Of a stretch of 11,394 nt of DNA, positions 1 to 6,742 are shown piece by piece. This DNA comes from RUG13615 sp040307715 (lineage in GTDB: Bacteria; Bacillota; Clostridia; Peptostreptococcales; Anaerovoracaceae), in contig JAWRJC010000091.1 in the NCBI GenBank assembly GCA_040307715.1, positions 1 to 11,394 of the forward strand. Reading direction: 5' to 3'. Below the pieces are notes generated by a model. That model was not told the DNA's origin. It did no database searches and worked only from the letters and a program-made list of their open reading frames with translations. Position numbers and translations under genes: made by a program. Within the stretch, counting starts at the first letter, position 1; each line of letters begins with the position of its first letter.

Positions 1-51
1 CCCCCCCACTTTTAAGTATTCTCTGTATTCCGGATGCGTTTCCGGCTCCGC

Positions 52-1761
52 CTACAGCAATTCCAGCAATGCGGAGATACCGCCTTCTTCATAGACGGAC
101 CGGTAGTACTCTGTTTCCTCTCCGATCAGATCGTCGATCACGCTCATGCCGAGCAGTTCGACCGGCGCCTTGTCATCCGTCAGGATCAGGTCGCCGCCTT
201 CGTACACAGTCATGCCGCTGTCGACCTTCCACATCATCGCCCGCAGATCCGTCCGTTCTTCCGCCCCAAAACCCGCGTGCATCACATCCGCCGCGTCCTT
301 CCGGTCACAAGCGAAGAGTTCCCTGTTGGTGCCGCCCTCGACATCCACTGTCGTCACATAGTCAAAGACACTGGCGATCGTATCGGACAGATATTCATTG
401 ATGCTGCCCGCTTTGTCGCTGCGCATGTTCATGTTGACGACCATGACGCCGCCGTCCTTGAGATGGTCGTGCACCATCGTGAAGAATTCGGCCGAGGACA
501 TCTGGAACGGGATGGTGATGTCCTGGTACGCGTCGACCATGATCACATCATATTTTTTGTCTACCGCGTTCAGATACGCCCGGCCGTCGTAGGTGTATAC
601 CTCGATCTCCGCCGGCATATCGAAGTACTCCTCTGCCAGATCCGTGATTTTCTGATCGATCTCGACGCCTTCGATGTGGACCGGGCGGCCTGCCGCGCTG
701 TTTTCTCCTCCGCCGCCGAAGAACTTCCAGCACTGTGCCGCGTACGTACCTGTCCCGTTGCCGAGGATCAGGATCTCGAACGGCTCTTCTGTCCGCGCGC
801 CTTCTCCGTCTGTCCCTTCATAGATCCCGGCCATGTACGGTGCCGCCAGCGCGTAGTCGTAGTACATCCCGGTCAGGTCTTTGTCCTTGCGCAGGATGGA
901 CTGCACACCGAAAAGCACATTGGTCGAGAGGATGACCGAGCGGGGCGATTCCTTGACCTGCAGATAGTTGTAGGTGGACTCTCCTTCGTAGACGATATCC
1001 TTCTCCCAGAACGCAAAGCTGCCCTGCCCGCCGAACAGGCAGCACACAAGAAACAGCGCCAGCCCTGCCGCCGCCGTCTTTTTGCGCACGCGCGCGCTGA
1101 AGAAGTACACCAGCGCGAGGAGCAGCAGAACGCCGGAAAACAGCAGGAACGAGATCGTTGTCCCTACCGCCGGGATCGTCACGAATGTCGGCAGGAATGT
1201 CCCGAGGATGCTGCCGATCGTGTTACAGGCGCCAAGCGTGCCCACGACGCTGCCGTTGTCATCGAGGCTGTCCGTCGTGTACTTGACCAGCGACGGTGTC
1301 ACCGTCCCGAGCAGGAAACACGGGAACACAAAGAGCACCATGCAGGCCGCAAAGCCCGCAATGATGAGGAAGTTGTGACTGACCGAAAAGACCAGCACAG
1401 CCGCAATGCCGAGGATGATGTACTTGCCGATCACCGCGATCGCTGCGATCCACATCGCCGCGATGAGGATGCGGACATACAGTTTGTCCGGGTCGGGATC
1501 CTTGTCCGCTTTGCGGCCGCCGTAGATGTTGCCGAGTGCCATCGCGATCATGATCGTGCCGATGATGATGGTCCAGACGATCTGCGAGGAACTGAAATAC
1601 GGCGCCAGCAGACGGTTGGCGCCGAGTTCGACCGCCATCACCGCCATGCCCGCGAAGAATTCCGTCAGGTAGAGATACAGTTTGTTCTCCAGTATATGCC
1701 GGCCGGACCGTGCCGCGCCAGCCTTGCCGCCTGTCTGCGGCTGCGTCCCTTTCTTATCCAT
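52..1761 (-). CDS. Polytopic membrane protein with spermidine-synthase-like domain
   Basis: A 569-residue fusion. Residues about 28-247 hold seven or eight hydrophobic segments (around 29-46, 61-79, 96-127, 131-153, 172-192, 198-222, 229-247). Residues about 255-550 resemble the spermidine synthase/SAM-methyltransferase fold: a YNYLQV strand (264-269), glycine-rich loop ILGNGTGTYAAQ (332-343), acidic VEID (366-369), YDGRAY (391-396) and VDAYQDITIPF (409-419). Membrane-fused SpeE-like proteins are a known family, mostly of unproven substrate. True spermidine synthases usually carry GGGDG and D-x-x-D-P. Here the first is GNGTG and the second lacks its DP, so aminopropyl transfer to putrescine is doubtful, and no speD lies nearby. 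The start at 1761 has no Shine-Dalgarno sequence but is the only Met ahead of the first membrane segment. It is divergent from pyrC. The family call is fairly sure; the reaction is unknown. Confidence 0.85.
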   Translation of the reverse strand: MDKKGTQPQTGGKAGAARSGRHILENKLYLYLTEFFAGMAVMAVELGANRLLAPYFSSSQIVWTIIIGTIMIAMALGNIYGGRKADKDPDPDKLYVRILIAAMWIAAIAVIGKYIILGIAAVLVFSVSHNFLIIAGFAACMVLFVFPCFLLGTVTPSLVKYTTDSLDDNGSVVGTLGACNTIGSILGTFLPTFVTIPAVGTTISFLLFSGVLLLLALVYFFSARVRKKTAAAGLALFLVCCLFGGQGSFAFWEKDIVYEGESTYNYLQVKESPRSVILSTNVLFGVQSILRKDKDLTGMYYDYALAAPYMAGIYEGTDGEGARTEEPFEILILGNGTGTYAAQCWKFFGGGGENSAAGRPVHIEGVEIDQKITDLAEEYFDMPAEIEVYTYDGRAYLNAVDKKYDVIMVDAYQDITIPFQMSSAEFFTMVHDHLKDGGVMVVNMNMRSDKAGSINEYLSDTIASVFDYVTTVDVEGGTNRELFACDRKDAADVMHAGFGAEERTDLRAMMWKVDSGMTVYEGGDLILTDDKAPVELLGMSVIDDLIGEETEYYRSVYEEGGISALLELL

Positions 1762-1767
1762 GGTGTG

Positions 1768-1773
1768 ATTGTA
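1768..1773 (-). promoter_or_regulatory. Extended -10 promoter of the SpeE-like gene, possibly leaderless
   Basis: On the minus strand TGGTACAAT fits an extended -10 element (TG-n-TACAAT, one mismatch to TATAAT). No recognisable -35 lies 16-19 bases upstream. The last base of the hexamer is 7 bases before the A of the start codon at 1761, so transcription would be expected to begin at or next to the ATG. No purine-rich ribosome binding site lies between. Inference from pattern only. Confidence 0.4.
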
Positions 1774-1781
1774 CCATATTC

Positions 1782-1810
1782 TTGACTTGATGCATCGGTG
1801 TCGGTATCAT
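1782..1810 (+). promoter_or_regulatory. pyrC promoter (-35 TTGACT, -10 TATCAT)
   Basis: TTGACT at 1782-1787 and TATCAT at 1805-1810 are separated by exactly 17 bases, close to the sigma-A consensus. The predicted transcription start near 1817 leaves a leader of only about 24 bases, too short for a PyrR-type attenuator. The -35 lies 8 bases from the -10 of the divergent gene, so the two promoters cannot easily be occupied at the same time. Confidence 0.65.
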
Positions 1811-1840
1811 TTTTGTAGTTTACACAGAAAGAAGGTATCT

Positions 1841-3166
1841 ATGCTCATTATCAAAAACGCCCGCGTCATCGATCCGGCAAGCGGATACGACCGGAAATCA
1901 CATATCTGCATCGCTGATGAACAGATCGTCACGATCCTGCCGGCAGATGCCGCCCTTTCAGCGGGCAGCATGCCGGAAGAAGACCCTGTCATCATCGACG
2001 CCGACGGGCTGATCGCTGCCCCCGGCTTCATCGACGTGCACGTGCACTTCCGCGACCCGGGGCAGACCGAAAAAGAAGATATCATGACCGGTGCCGCAGC
2101 CGCGAAAGCCGGCGGTTACACGACTGTCATCTGCATGGCCAACACCATGCCGCCCATCGACAGCCCGGAACTGCTCGCCGCCAACCTTGCAAAAGGCGGA
2201 CAGACCGGCATCCACGTCCTGCAGGCCGCGACCATCACCAAAGGCATGGCCGGGGAAGAACTGGCGGATCTGAAAGCGCTCAAAGAAGCCGGCGCGGCTT
2301 GCTTTACCGACGACGGCAAGCCGCTGATGCGCCCCGCGCTCGTCCGCGAAGCGATGGAAAAAGCCGCCGCACTTGGCATGGTACTGTCGTTCCATGAAGA
2401 AGATCCCCGGATGATCACCCAGCAGGGCATCAATGAAGGCGTTGCCGCCATGATGCTCGAACTGGGCAGTGCACCTGCCAGATCCGAAGCCATCATGATC
2501 GCAAGAGATGTGCCGATGGCCAAAGAAACCGGCGCGCGCATCGATATCCAGCACGTGAGCAGCGGGATGTCCGTCAACATCCTCCGCAATGCGAAGGCAA
2601 ACGGCGTCGATGTCTGGGCGGAAGCGACCCCGCACCATTTCTCCCTGACCGAAGAGGCCGTCATGAAATGGGGGCCGAACGCGCGGATGAATCCGCCGCT
2701 GCGTTCCGAGATCGACCGCCAGGCGATCATCCAGGGACTGAAAGACGGCACGATCGATATGATCGCGACCGACCACGCACCGCATACAAAAGAAGAAAAG
2801 AGCCGTCCCTTCCAGGACGCGCCGTCCGGCATCATTGGCCTTGAGACCGCGCTGGCGCTTGGCGTCACTAATCTGGTCAAGCCGGAACACCTTACCATGG
2901 CGGAGTTCCTCGCCAAGATGACCTGCCGCCCGGCTGCCTGCTTCCGGCTGGATGAAGGGTATGAAGAAGATCCCGCCAAAGCCGCCGGGCATCTGATCAA
3001 GGGCGGCCCCGCCGATATCGTCCTCTTCGACCCGGATGAACAGTGGACCGTCGCCGATACATTCGCATCAAAGGCAGTCAATTCCCCCTTTATCGGAGCA
3101 TCGCTCACCGGCAAAGTGAAGTACACGATCTGCGGAGGAAAGATCGTCTATCAGGATGAACAATAA
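1841..3166 (+). CDS. pyrC: Dihydroorotase, type I
   Basis: Catalyses reversible cyclisation of N-carbamoyl-L-aspartate to dihydroorotate, the third step of de novo pyrimidine synthesis, in the cytoplasm. 441 residues, usual for type I bacterial enzymes. Amidohydrolase motifs are intact: metal-binding DVHVHFRDPG (H67, H69), FTDDGKP (D157/D158), FHEED (H185), IQHVSSG (H238), and IATDHAPHTKEEK (D311, H312, H315) near the substrate loop. The frame stays open upstream to an ATG at 1769, but that codon precedes the -35/-10 pair at 1782-1810. The ATG at 1841 has GAAGG (1831-1835) 5 bases before it and begins the typical MLIIKNARVIDP N-terminus. It stands alone as a plus-strand gene, with no other pyr gene in the window, and ends at a strong hairpin terminator. 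The assignment is very secure. Confidence 0.97.
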   Translation: MLIIKNARVIDPASGYDRKSHICIADEQIVTILPADAALSAGSMPEEDPVIIDADGLIAAPGFIDVHVHFRDPGQTEKEDIMTGAAAAKAGGYTTVICMANTMPPIDSPELLAANLAKGGQTGIHVLQAATITKGMAGEELADLKALKEAGAACFTDDGKPLMRPALVREAMEKAAALGMVLSFHEEDPRMITQQGINEGVAAMMLELGSAPARSEAIMIARDVPMAKETGARIDIQHVSSGMSVNILRNAKANGVDVWAEATPHHFSLTEEAVMKWGPNARMNPPLRSEIDRQAIIQGLKDGTIDMIATDHAPHTKEEKSRPFQDAPSGIIGLETALALGVTNLVKPEHLTMAEFLAKMTCRPAACFRLDEGYEEDPAKAAGHLIKGGPADIVLFDPDEQWTVADTFASKAVNSPFIGASLTGKVKYTICGGKIVYQDEQ

Positions 3167-3202
3167 ATCCATAGAGCCGTTTGCCGGAATACCCGCCGTT
3201 AA

Positions 3203-3230
3203 AAAAGCACCCTCGCGGGTGCTTTTCTTT
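3203..3230. terminator. Bidirectional intrinsic terminator between pyrC and the minus-strand operon
   Basis: AAAAGCACCC (3203-3212), loop TCGC, GGGTGCTTTT (3217-3226) forms a perfect 10-base-pair stem. On the plus strand it is followed by CTTTT; on the minus strand the stem runs into TTTTTT (complement of 3201-3206). It sits 36 bases after the pyrC stop and 25 bases after the stop of the convergent YcxB-like gene, so it can end both units. Confidence 0.85.
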
Positions 3231-3251
3231 TGCTTGACGGAACGTCCGCCC

Positions 3252-3878
3252 TTACGCGCCGATGATGCACAGGGCGATCAAGCCGATCCAGCCGAACAGG
3301 GTGACCCCGGTGATAGCCGCGCAGGCGATGAAGAGCCCCGCCCCGGTCGTTTTCTTGCCGCCCTTTAGTTTCGGGCAGGCGCGCAGAAGGATGCTCTCCA
3401 ATTCGTCCGGGGAGCCGCCGGTCAGATACGTCACTTCGACGGGCAGGATCCTGCCGCTGGTCAGAAACAGGAAGAGATAGCTCTTGCTTCTGGCAATGTT
3501 GAATACCTGGTCGAACGTGTATTTCGTCGATTCTCCGGTTTCCTCCTTGGTCTCAACGATCCCGGTGCGGTCGATCGTGATGTTCCTGACGAGGTATTCG
3601 AGCCCTGTCGGCTCGACGGTCTTCATCCACAGTTTGCTGCCCGCGGACCGGGTGGTCCAGAACCACGCCGCTGCGGGAAGAACAGCGAACAGCCCCGGCC
3701 ATCTGGTGATGTGCGGGGCGAAGATCATGAACAGCATGAACAGCAGCGCCAGTGTCAGGACGACAAAGTACATTCTATTCCGCTGCATCATGGTCTGTGC
3801 GGACATCTGCTTGCAGCAATCCAGGTCGATCTCGGTCCTTGCCGTGAAGTATTTACTTCCGCGTTTTTTCTGTGCCAT
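3252..3878 (-). CDS. YcxB-like membrane protein, function unknown
   Basis: 208 residues. Two adjacent hydrophobic segments (about 36-54 and 60-76) are followed by a soluble stretch, about 90-170. This contains a beta-rich pattern (ITIDRTGIVETKEE, then TKYTFDQVFNIARSKSYLFLF, then GRILPVEV) like that of the YcxB-like C-terminal domain found in many uncharacterised Bacillota membrane proteins. Unlike the simplest members it ends in a third long hydrophobic stretch (about 180-207). AAGGAG (3889-3894 in plus coordinates) lies 10 bases before the ATG, supporting the start at 3878. It is the last gene of the long minus-strand run, 53 bases after the C_GCAxxG_C_C gene, and is closed by the bidirectional terminator. 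The domain call is from pattern memory and moderate; no biochemical role is known to me. Confidence 0.75.
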   Translation of the reverse strand: MAQKKRGSKYFTARTEIDLDCCKQMSAQTMMQRNRMYFVVLTLALLFMLFMIFAPHITRWPGLFAVLPAAAWFWTTRSAGSKLWMKTVEPTGLEYLVRNITIDRTGIVETKEETGESTKYTFDQVFNIARSKSYLFLFLTSGRILPVEVTYLTGGSPDELESILLRACPKLKGGKKTTGAGLFIACAAITGVTLFGWIGLIALCIIGA

Positions 3879-3904
3879 TGCGGCATTTCTCCTTATTCAC
3901 ATCC

Positions 3905-3930
3905 GGCTGCCTGGCAGCCCCTTTTTTTTT
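3905..3930 (+). terminator. Plus-oriented terminator-like hairpin in an intercistronic gap
   Basis: GGCTGC (3905-3910), loop CTG, GCAGCC (3914-3919), then CC and nine T residues (3922-3930). Read rightward this is a textbook intrinsic terminator, yet no plus-strand gene precedes it. Read leftward, in the direction of the flanking genes, the stem is preceded by the A-run and not followed by T residues, so it should not stop the operon. It may block antisense transcription or act only as an intercistronic hairpin. Confidence 0.4.
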
Positions 3931-3931
3931 A

Positions 3932-4336
3932 TTACTCTGCGAACATCTCCTCAGCGAGTTCGACTGCCAGATCGATGCACGCCGGGCAGGGCATCAGGAC
4001 GACGCCGGTGCCGATCCCCTTCAGTTCCTTACAGATGGTGGATCCCGCCTTTTCGCGGAACCGCTCATGGATGTCCTTGGCGATCTTGTAGGTCGCCGCC
4101 TTGCTCTTCGGCGATTCCGTATTGCCGTCGCTGTTTTTCATGCCGGCCAGCATCAGCGCGCCGGACAGCGCGCCGCAGGTCCCCTGCATGCCGCCCATGC
4201 CGGCCCCGAAGGCTTCGCCCATCTTCTGGACCATCTCCTTGTCGAGTCCCAGATCATCGGCGAACGCCAGCACCACGGACTGACAGCAGTTGCAGCCGCG
4301 GCCGTGATACATGGCGGCCAATTCTTTCTTATCCAT
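3932..4336 (-). CDS. C_GCAxxG_C_C family redox-type protein
   Basis: 134 residues, within the usual size of this small cysteine-rich family, whose members are predicted redox or metal-binding proteins of unproven function, common in anaerobes. The signature is visible: CNCCQSVVLAF (C15, C17, C18), GTCGALSGA (C54), ICKEL (C102) and CPACIDLAVELAE (C117, C120). There is no signal peptide or membrane segment, so it is probably cytoplasmic. Two ATGs are possible. The one at 4342 abuts AAGGAG (4343-4348) with no spacer; the one at 4336 lies 6 bases away and is chosen. It is 47 bases downstream of the Ldh_2-type dehydrogenase in the same direction, so both may act in one redox process, which is inference only. 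Family call confident, function open. Confidence 0.88.
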   Translation of the reverse strand: MDKKELAAMYHGRGCNCCQSVVLAFADDLGLDKEMVQKMGEAFGAGMGGMQGTCGALSGALMLAGMKNSDGNTESPKSKAATYKIAKDIHERFREKAGSTICKELKGIGTGVVLMPCPACIDLAVELAEEMFAE

Positions 4337-4354
4337 CGTCATCTCCTTATCTTT

Positions 4355-4372
4355 GCCGGCAGCTGTGCCGGC
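4355..4372 (-). other. Intercistronic hairpin ahead of the C_GCAxxG_C_C gene
   Basis: GCCGGC (4355-4360), a 6-base loop and GCCGGC (4367-4372) form a 6-base-pair GC-only stem lying 6 bases upstream of the ribosome binding site at 4343-4348. No T-run follows in the direction of the genes, so it is not a terminator for the operon. It may protect or set the processing of the downstream message. Confidence 0.45.
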
Positions 4373-4383
4373 TCCTTTTCATA

Positions 4384-5514
4384 TTACTCAAACGGGAATG
4401 TATAGTCCAGCCCGAAGCGGTCGCGGATCGTGATCAGATCGTTCTGCACACTTTCGTTGACGGGAACACCTTTGTCCTTGCGCTCGCACCAGGCATCCCA
4501 TTCCTTCTCGCCGGCCGTGTAGATACGGTCCTCGCCGGGTGCCTTTTCGGACGCGCGCAGGCCTCTTAAGATCTCCCCGGTCGTCGTCCTGCACGTATCC
4601 AGCCCCATGAAGAACTCCGGATTGATGACAAAGAAGAAGTGTCCGAGCCGGTACATCCGGTTGTTGCCTTCCTCGTCTTTGCCGGACAGGGCTTTCATGA
4701 ACGGACCGCCCGCCAGCGCTGCGGACAGGATCTCCACGATGGTGGTGAATCCGTACCCCTTGTATCCGCCGGTCGCTTCGCCGAGCCCGCCGATCGACAG
4801 CAGCGCGCAGTCTCCTTTGCGCATGTCTTTCAGGATCTGCCCGGAATCGGTCATGGTGCCGCCGTCCTTCGTGACGACCAGACCCGCAGGCGTTTCCTTG
4901 CCCATACGTTCGTAGTATTCGATCTTGCCGTTCTGCACGATGGAGGTCGCGCAGTCAAAGTTGAACGGGAAGTCTTCATCCGTGGGGATCGTGAAGGTCA
5001 TCGGGTTGGTGCCCATCATTGGCTCGACGCCAAAGGTCGGTGCAACGGAAGGCCGTGCGTTGGTGCCGGTGATGCCGATCATCCCCGCCTTTTCCGCCAT
5101 CGTGGTCCAGTACCCCGCAATGCCGTAGTGCGTAGAATTCGTGATCGCGCCGCCCGCCATGCCGTAGGTTTTCGCTTTTTCGATCAGCATCTCCATCATA
5201 CGGTAGCTGGCGACCATGCCCATCCCGTTGTTGGCGTCCATGACGACGGTCGTCGGGGTCTCCTTCAGGATGTCGATCTTCGTCTCCGGCAGCAGGGTGC
5301 CGTTGTCGATGCGGTCGAGGTAGATCGGTTTAAAGCGGTTGCAGCCGTGGCTCTCGATACCGCGCCGGTCGCTCTCCATCAGCACGTCTGCGCAGATCTT
5401 CGCGTCTTCCTCCGGCACGCCGTACGCTTTGAATGCATCCACCATAAAGGAGCCGATCATTTCCCAGGGGATATACGGTCTTCCCATGCTGTCGGTCAGG
5501 ACTTCTTTTGCCAT
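4384..5514 (-). CDS. Ldh_2-family malate/L-lactate-type NAD(P)-dependent dehydrogenase
   Basis: 376 residues, typical for the family that includes malate/sulfolactate/ureidoglycolate/2,3-diketogulonate-type oxidoreductases, which reduce 2-oxoacids or oxidise 2-hydroxyacids with NAD(P). It is unrelated to classical Rossmann lactate dehydrogenases. Visible motifs are ESDRRGIESHGCNRF (47-61), NSTHYGIAGYW (126-136) with the conserved His129, GTNPMTF (168-174), FDCATS (186-191) and GGYKGYG (249-255). The C-terminus has extra residues 320-376 with several charged and aromatic positions. AAAGGAGG (5523-5530) 8 bases before the ATG fixes the start. It lies 48 bases after the lipoprotein gene and 47 bases before the C_GCAxxG_C_C gene, same strand. 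The substrate cannot be read from sequence, so no gene symbol is given. Confidence 0.92.
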   Translation of the reverse strand: MAKEVLTDSMGRPYIPWEMIGSFMVDAFKAYGVPEEDAKICADVLMESDRRGIESHGCNRFKPIYLDRIDNGTLLPETKIDILKETPTTVVMDANNGMGMVASYRMMEMLIEKAKTYGMAGGAITNSTHYGIAGYWTTMAEKAGMIGITGTNARPSVAPTFGVEPMMGTNPMTFTIPTDEDFPFNFDCATSIVQNGKIEYYERMGKETPAGLVVTKDGGTMTDSGQILKDMRKGDCALLSIGGLGEATGGYKGYGFTTIVEILSAALAGGPFMKALSGKDEEGNNRMYRLGHFFFVINPEFFMGLDTCRTTTGEILRGLRASEKAPGEDRIYTAGEKEWDAWCERKDKGVPVNESVQNDLITIRDRFGLDYTFPFE

Positions 5515-5562
5515 CGTTTGTTCCTCCTTTTATCATCGCTTTCGCAGCAGTGCCGCGCGAGC

Positions 5563-6693
5563 CTATTTATTCAGATAAAACGCATCGTCCGGGATCCATC
5601 CGGAAGCGCCGATCAGGCTGTACACCTGCTGATAATACGTGCGCATGATCTGCGTCCCGCGGTTGCTCGTTCCGTAGAACACGGTCCGCATCAGACCGCT
5701 GCCCTGATCGCCCTGCGCTGCCATCGCCGCTTCAAAGTCGCGGTCCAGGATCGCCGCCGCGTCGTGTTCCTGCTGGGCTGCCTGCTCCAGCAGCGCATTC
5801 GAGACGACAAGAACGGCCGACGGGAGCGGCTGTCCGGTCATTGCCTGCCAGTACGCGTCCACATCCAGCAGCACGTCCTTCGATGCGAAGGCATCCTGTC
5901 CGCCGTAAGCGGTCAGGATATTTGTCAGCGCAAAATGATTGTATTCCGTCAGGTAATCCTGCGGGGTCTCCTCTTCATACCGCCGGATGACAGGCAGTGC
6001 GCTGTCCAGCCCGTCCATGAGCCCCAGCGCTTTCGACAGATCGATCAAGGTATCGGTATCGTGCCAGACATTGACGGTGCAACCGCGGAGCTGCGACGGC
6101 AGAATGCTGTCCTTCGCGATCTCCCCGGCCGCGGCCGGATCGTGCGGGACACTGACCGTATCGGATACAGCCGGCACCGATTCCTGGACGGTCTCTTCGC
6201 CGGTGCCGTCGTCGTACGTTTCTTCGCCGGTGCCGTCATCGTATGTCTCTTCCTCGGTCACCGGCGCAGTGGCTGCTGCCCCGGGAACCGGGCGGTACGG
6301 ATCCTGGATCGTCAGATGGCTCAGGATACCGACCAGCCGGTATCCGCCCAGATACACCGGGCTGACCATGGCGATCCCGCCGTCTTTCTTGTAATGGGCC
6401 GCAGCGCCGCCCGGTGTCAGGACGGCCATCTGGACACGTCCCTCCGACAGCGCCTCGCGAAGCGCGCTTTCTCCGTCGAAGGTCTCAACGGTATATGTAT
6501 CAGGCAGCGCGCCGAGCAACTGTGCGACATCCGGTGTGTCCGTGCTGATACCGATGATCACAGACCCCGTAAAGGTATCCTCTGTGGCAGTGCGGGTCGT
6601 CAGTTCGCTGGTTTGTTCCGCTTCTCCGCTGCCGCAGCCGGCGAGGAGCGATGCCGCAAAAACAACAGCCAAAAAAACAGCAAGAAAACGCAT
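5563..6693 (-). CDS. Lipoprotein resembling an ABC solute-binding protein
   Basis: With the start at 6693 the product has 376 residues and a clean lipoprotein signal (MRFLAVFLAV...LLAGC), acylated Cys20, so it should be anchored on the outer face of the membrane. Residues about 41-125 (GSVIIGISTDTPDVAQLL, then LREALSEGRVQMAVLTPGGAA) recall type 2 periplasmic-binding proteins of the PhnD-like kind. An acidic, low-complexity linker (about 137-190) with a tandem repeat separates them from a second domain ending in YSLIGASGWIPDDAFYLNK. No permease or ATPase gene is in the window, so transport is only inferred. AGGGAG (6704-6709) lies 10 bases before the chosen ATG. An in-frame ATG at 6750 overlaps the atpC stop and would add 19 Lys/Arg-rich residues; it cannot be excluded. 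Real gene: confident; family: tentative. Confidence 0.8.
   Translation of the reverse strand: MRFLAVFLAVVFAASLLAGCGSGEAEQTSELTTRTATEDTFTGSVIIGISTDTPDVAQLLGALPDTYTVETFDGESALREALSEGRVQMAVLTPGGAAAHYKKDGGIAMVSPVYLGGYRLVGILSHLTIQDPYRPVPGAAATAPVTEEETYDDGTGEETYDDGTGEETVQESVPAVSDTVSVPHDPAAAGEIAKDSILPSQLRGCTVNVWHDTDTLIDLSKALGLMDGLDSALPVIRRYEEETPQDYLTEYNHFALTNILTAYGGQDAFASKDVLLDVDAYWQAMTGQPLPSAVLVVSNALLEQAAQQEHDAAAILDRDFEAAMAAQGDQGSGLMRTVFYGTSNRGTQIMRTYYQQVYSLIGASGWIPDDAFYLNK
6190..6252 (-). repeat. 27-base in-frame tandem repeat in the lipoprotein linker
   Basis: Two full 27-base units (6226-6252 and 6199-6225) and a 9-base partial unit (6190-6198) encode EETYDDGTG, EETYDDGTG, EET. The two full units differ at three bases (GAG/GAA, ACA/ACG, GAT/GAC), all silent. 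The repeat forms part of the acidic linker between the two halves of the lipoprotein and could vary in copy number between strains. Confidence 0.9.
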
Positions 6694-6742
6694 TGTGCGT
6701 TTTCTCCCTGTCTGCCGGTTCTTTTCTTTCTGGTTGGGTATT

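Noticed and set aside
30..47. Hairpin after the SpeE-like gene (CCGGA, 6-base loop, TCCGG) as a terminator
   Set aside because: The stem is only 5 base pairs and no T-run follows on the minus strand, so it cannot be called.
34..1785. Long plus-strand open frame (583 codons) opposite the SpeE-like gene
   Set aside because: The minus-strand frame has clear membrane segments and SAM-fold motifs. The plus-strand product is His/Arg/Asp-rich with no recognisable motif, as expected from the antisense of a G+C-rich gene.
1769..1840. In-frame upstream ATG extending pyrC by 24 residues
   Set aside because: It lies upstream of the predicted -35/-10 promoter, and the extension is unlike any dihydroorotase N-terminus. 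The ATG at 1841 has a proper ribosome binding site.
1811..1840. PyrR-type attenuator or uracil-responsive leader before pyrC
   Set aside because: The leader predicted from the promoter is only about 24 bases, with no terminator/antiterminator stems.
1958..3126. Two minus-strand open frames (344 and 336 codons) opposite pyrC
   Set aside because: pyrC motifs are complete on the plus strand; the antisense products show no family resemblance.
4384..5514. Naming the dehydrogenase allD, ylbC, mdh or comC
   Set aside because: Family members with different substrates share the visible motifs, so specificity cannot be decided from sequence by eye.
5563..6693. Naming the lipoprotein as PhnD or a specific phosphonate-binding protein
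   Set aside because: The resemblance is limited to a short N-terminal stretch and no transporter components are adjacent.
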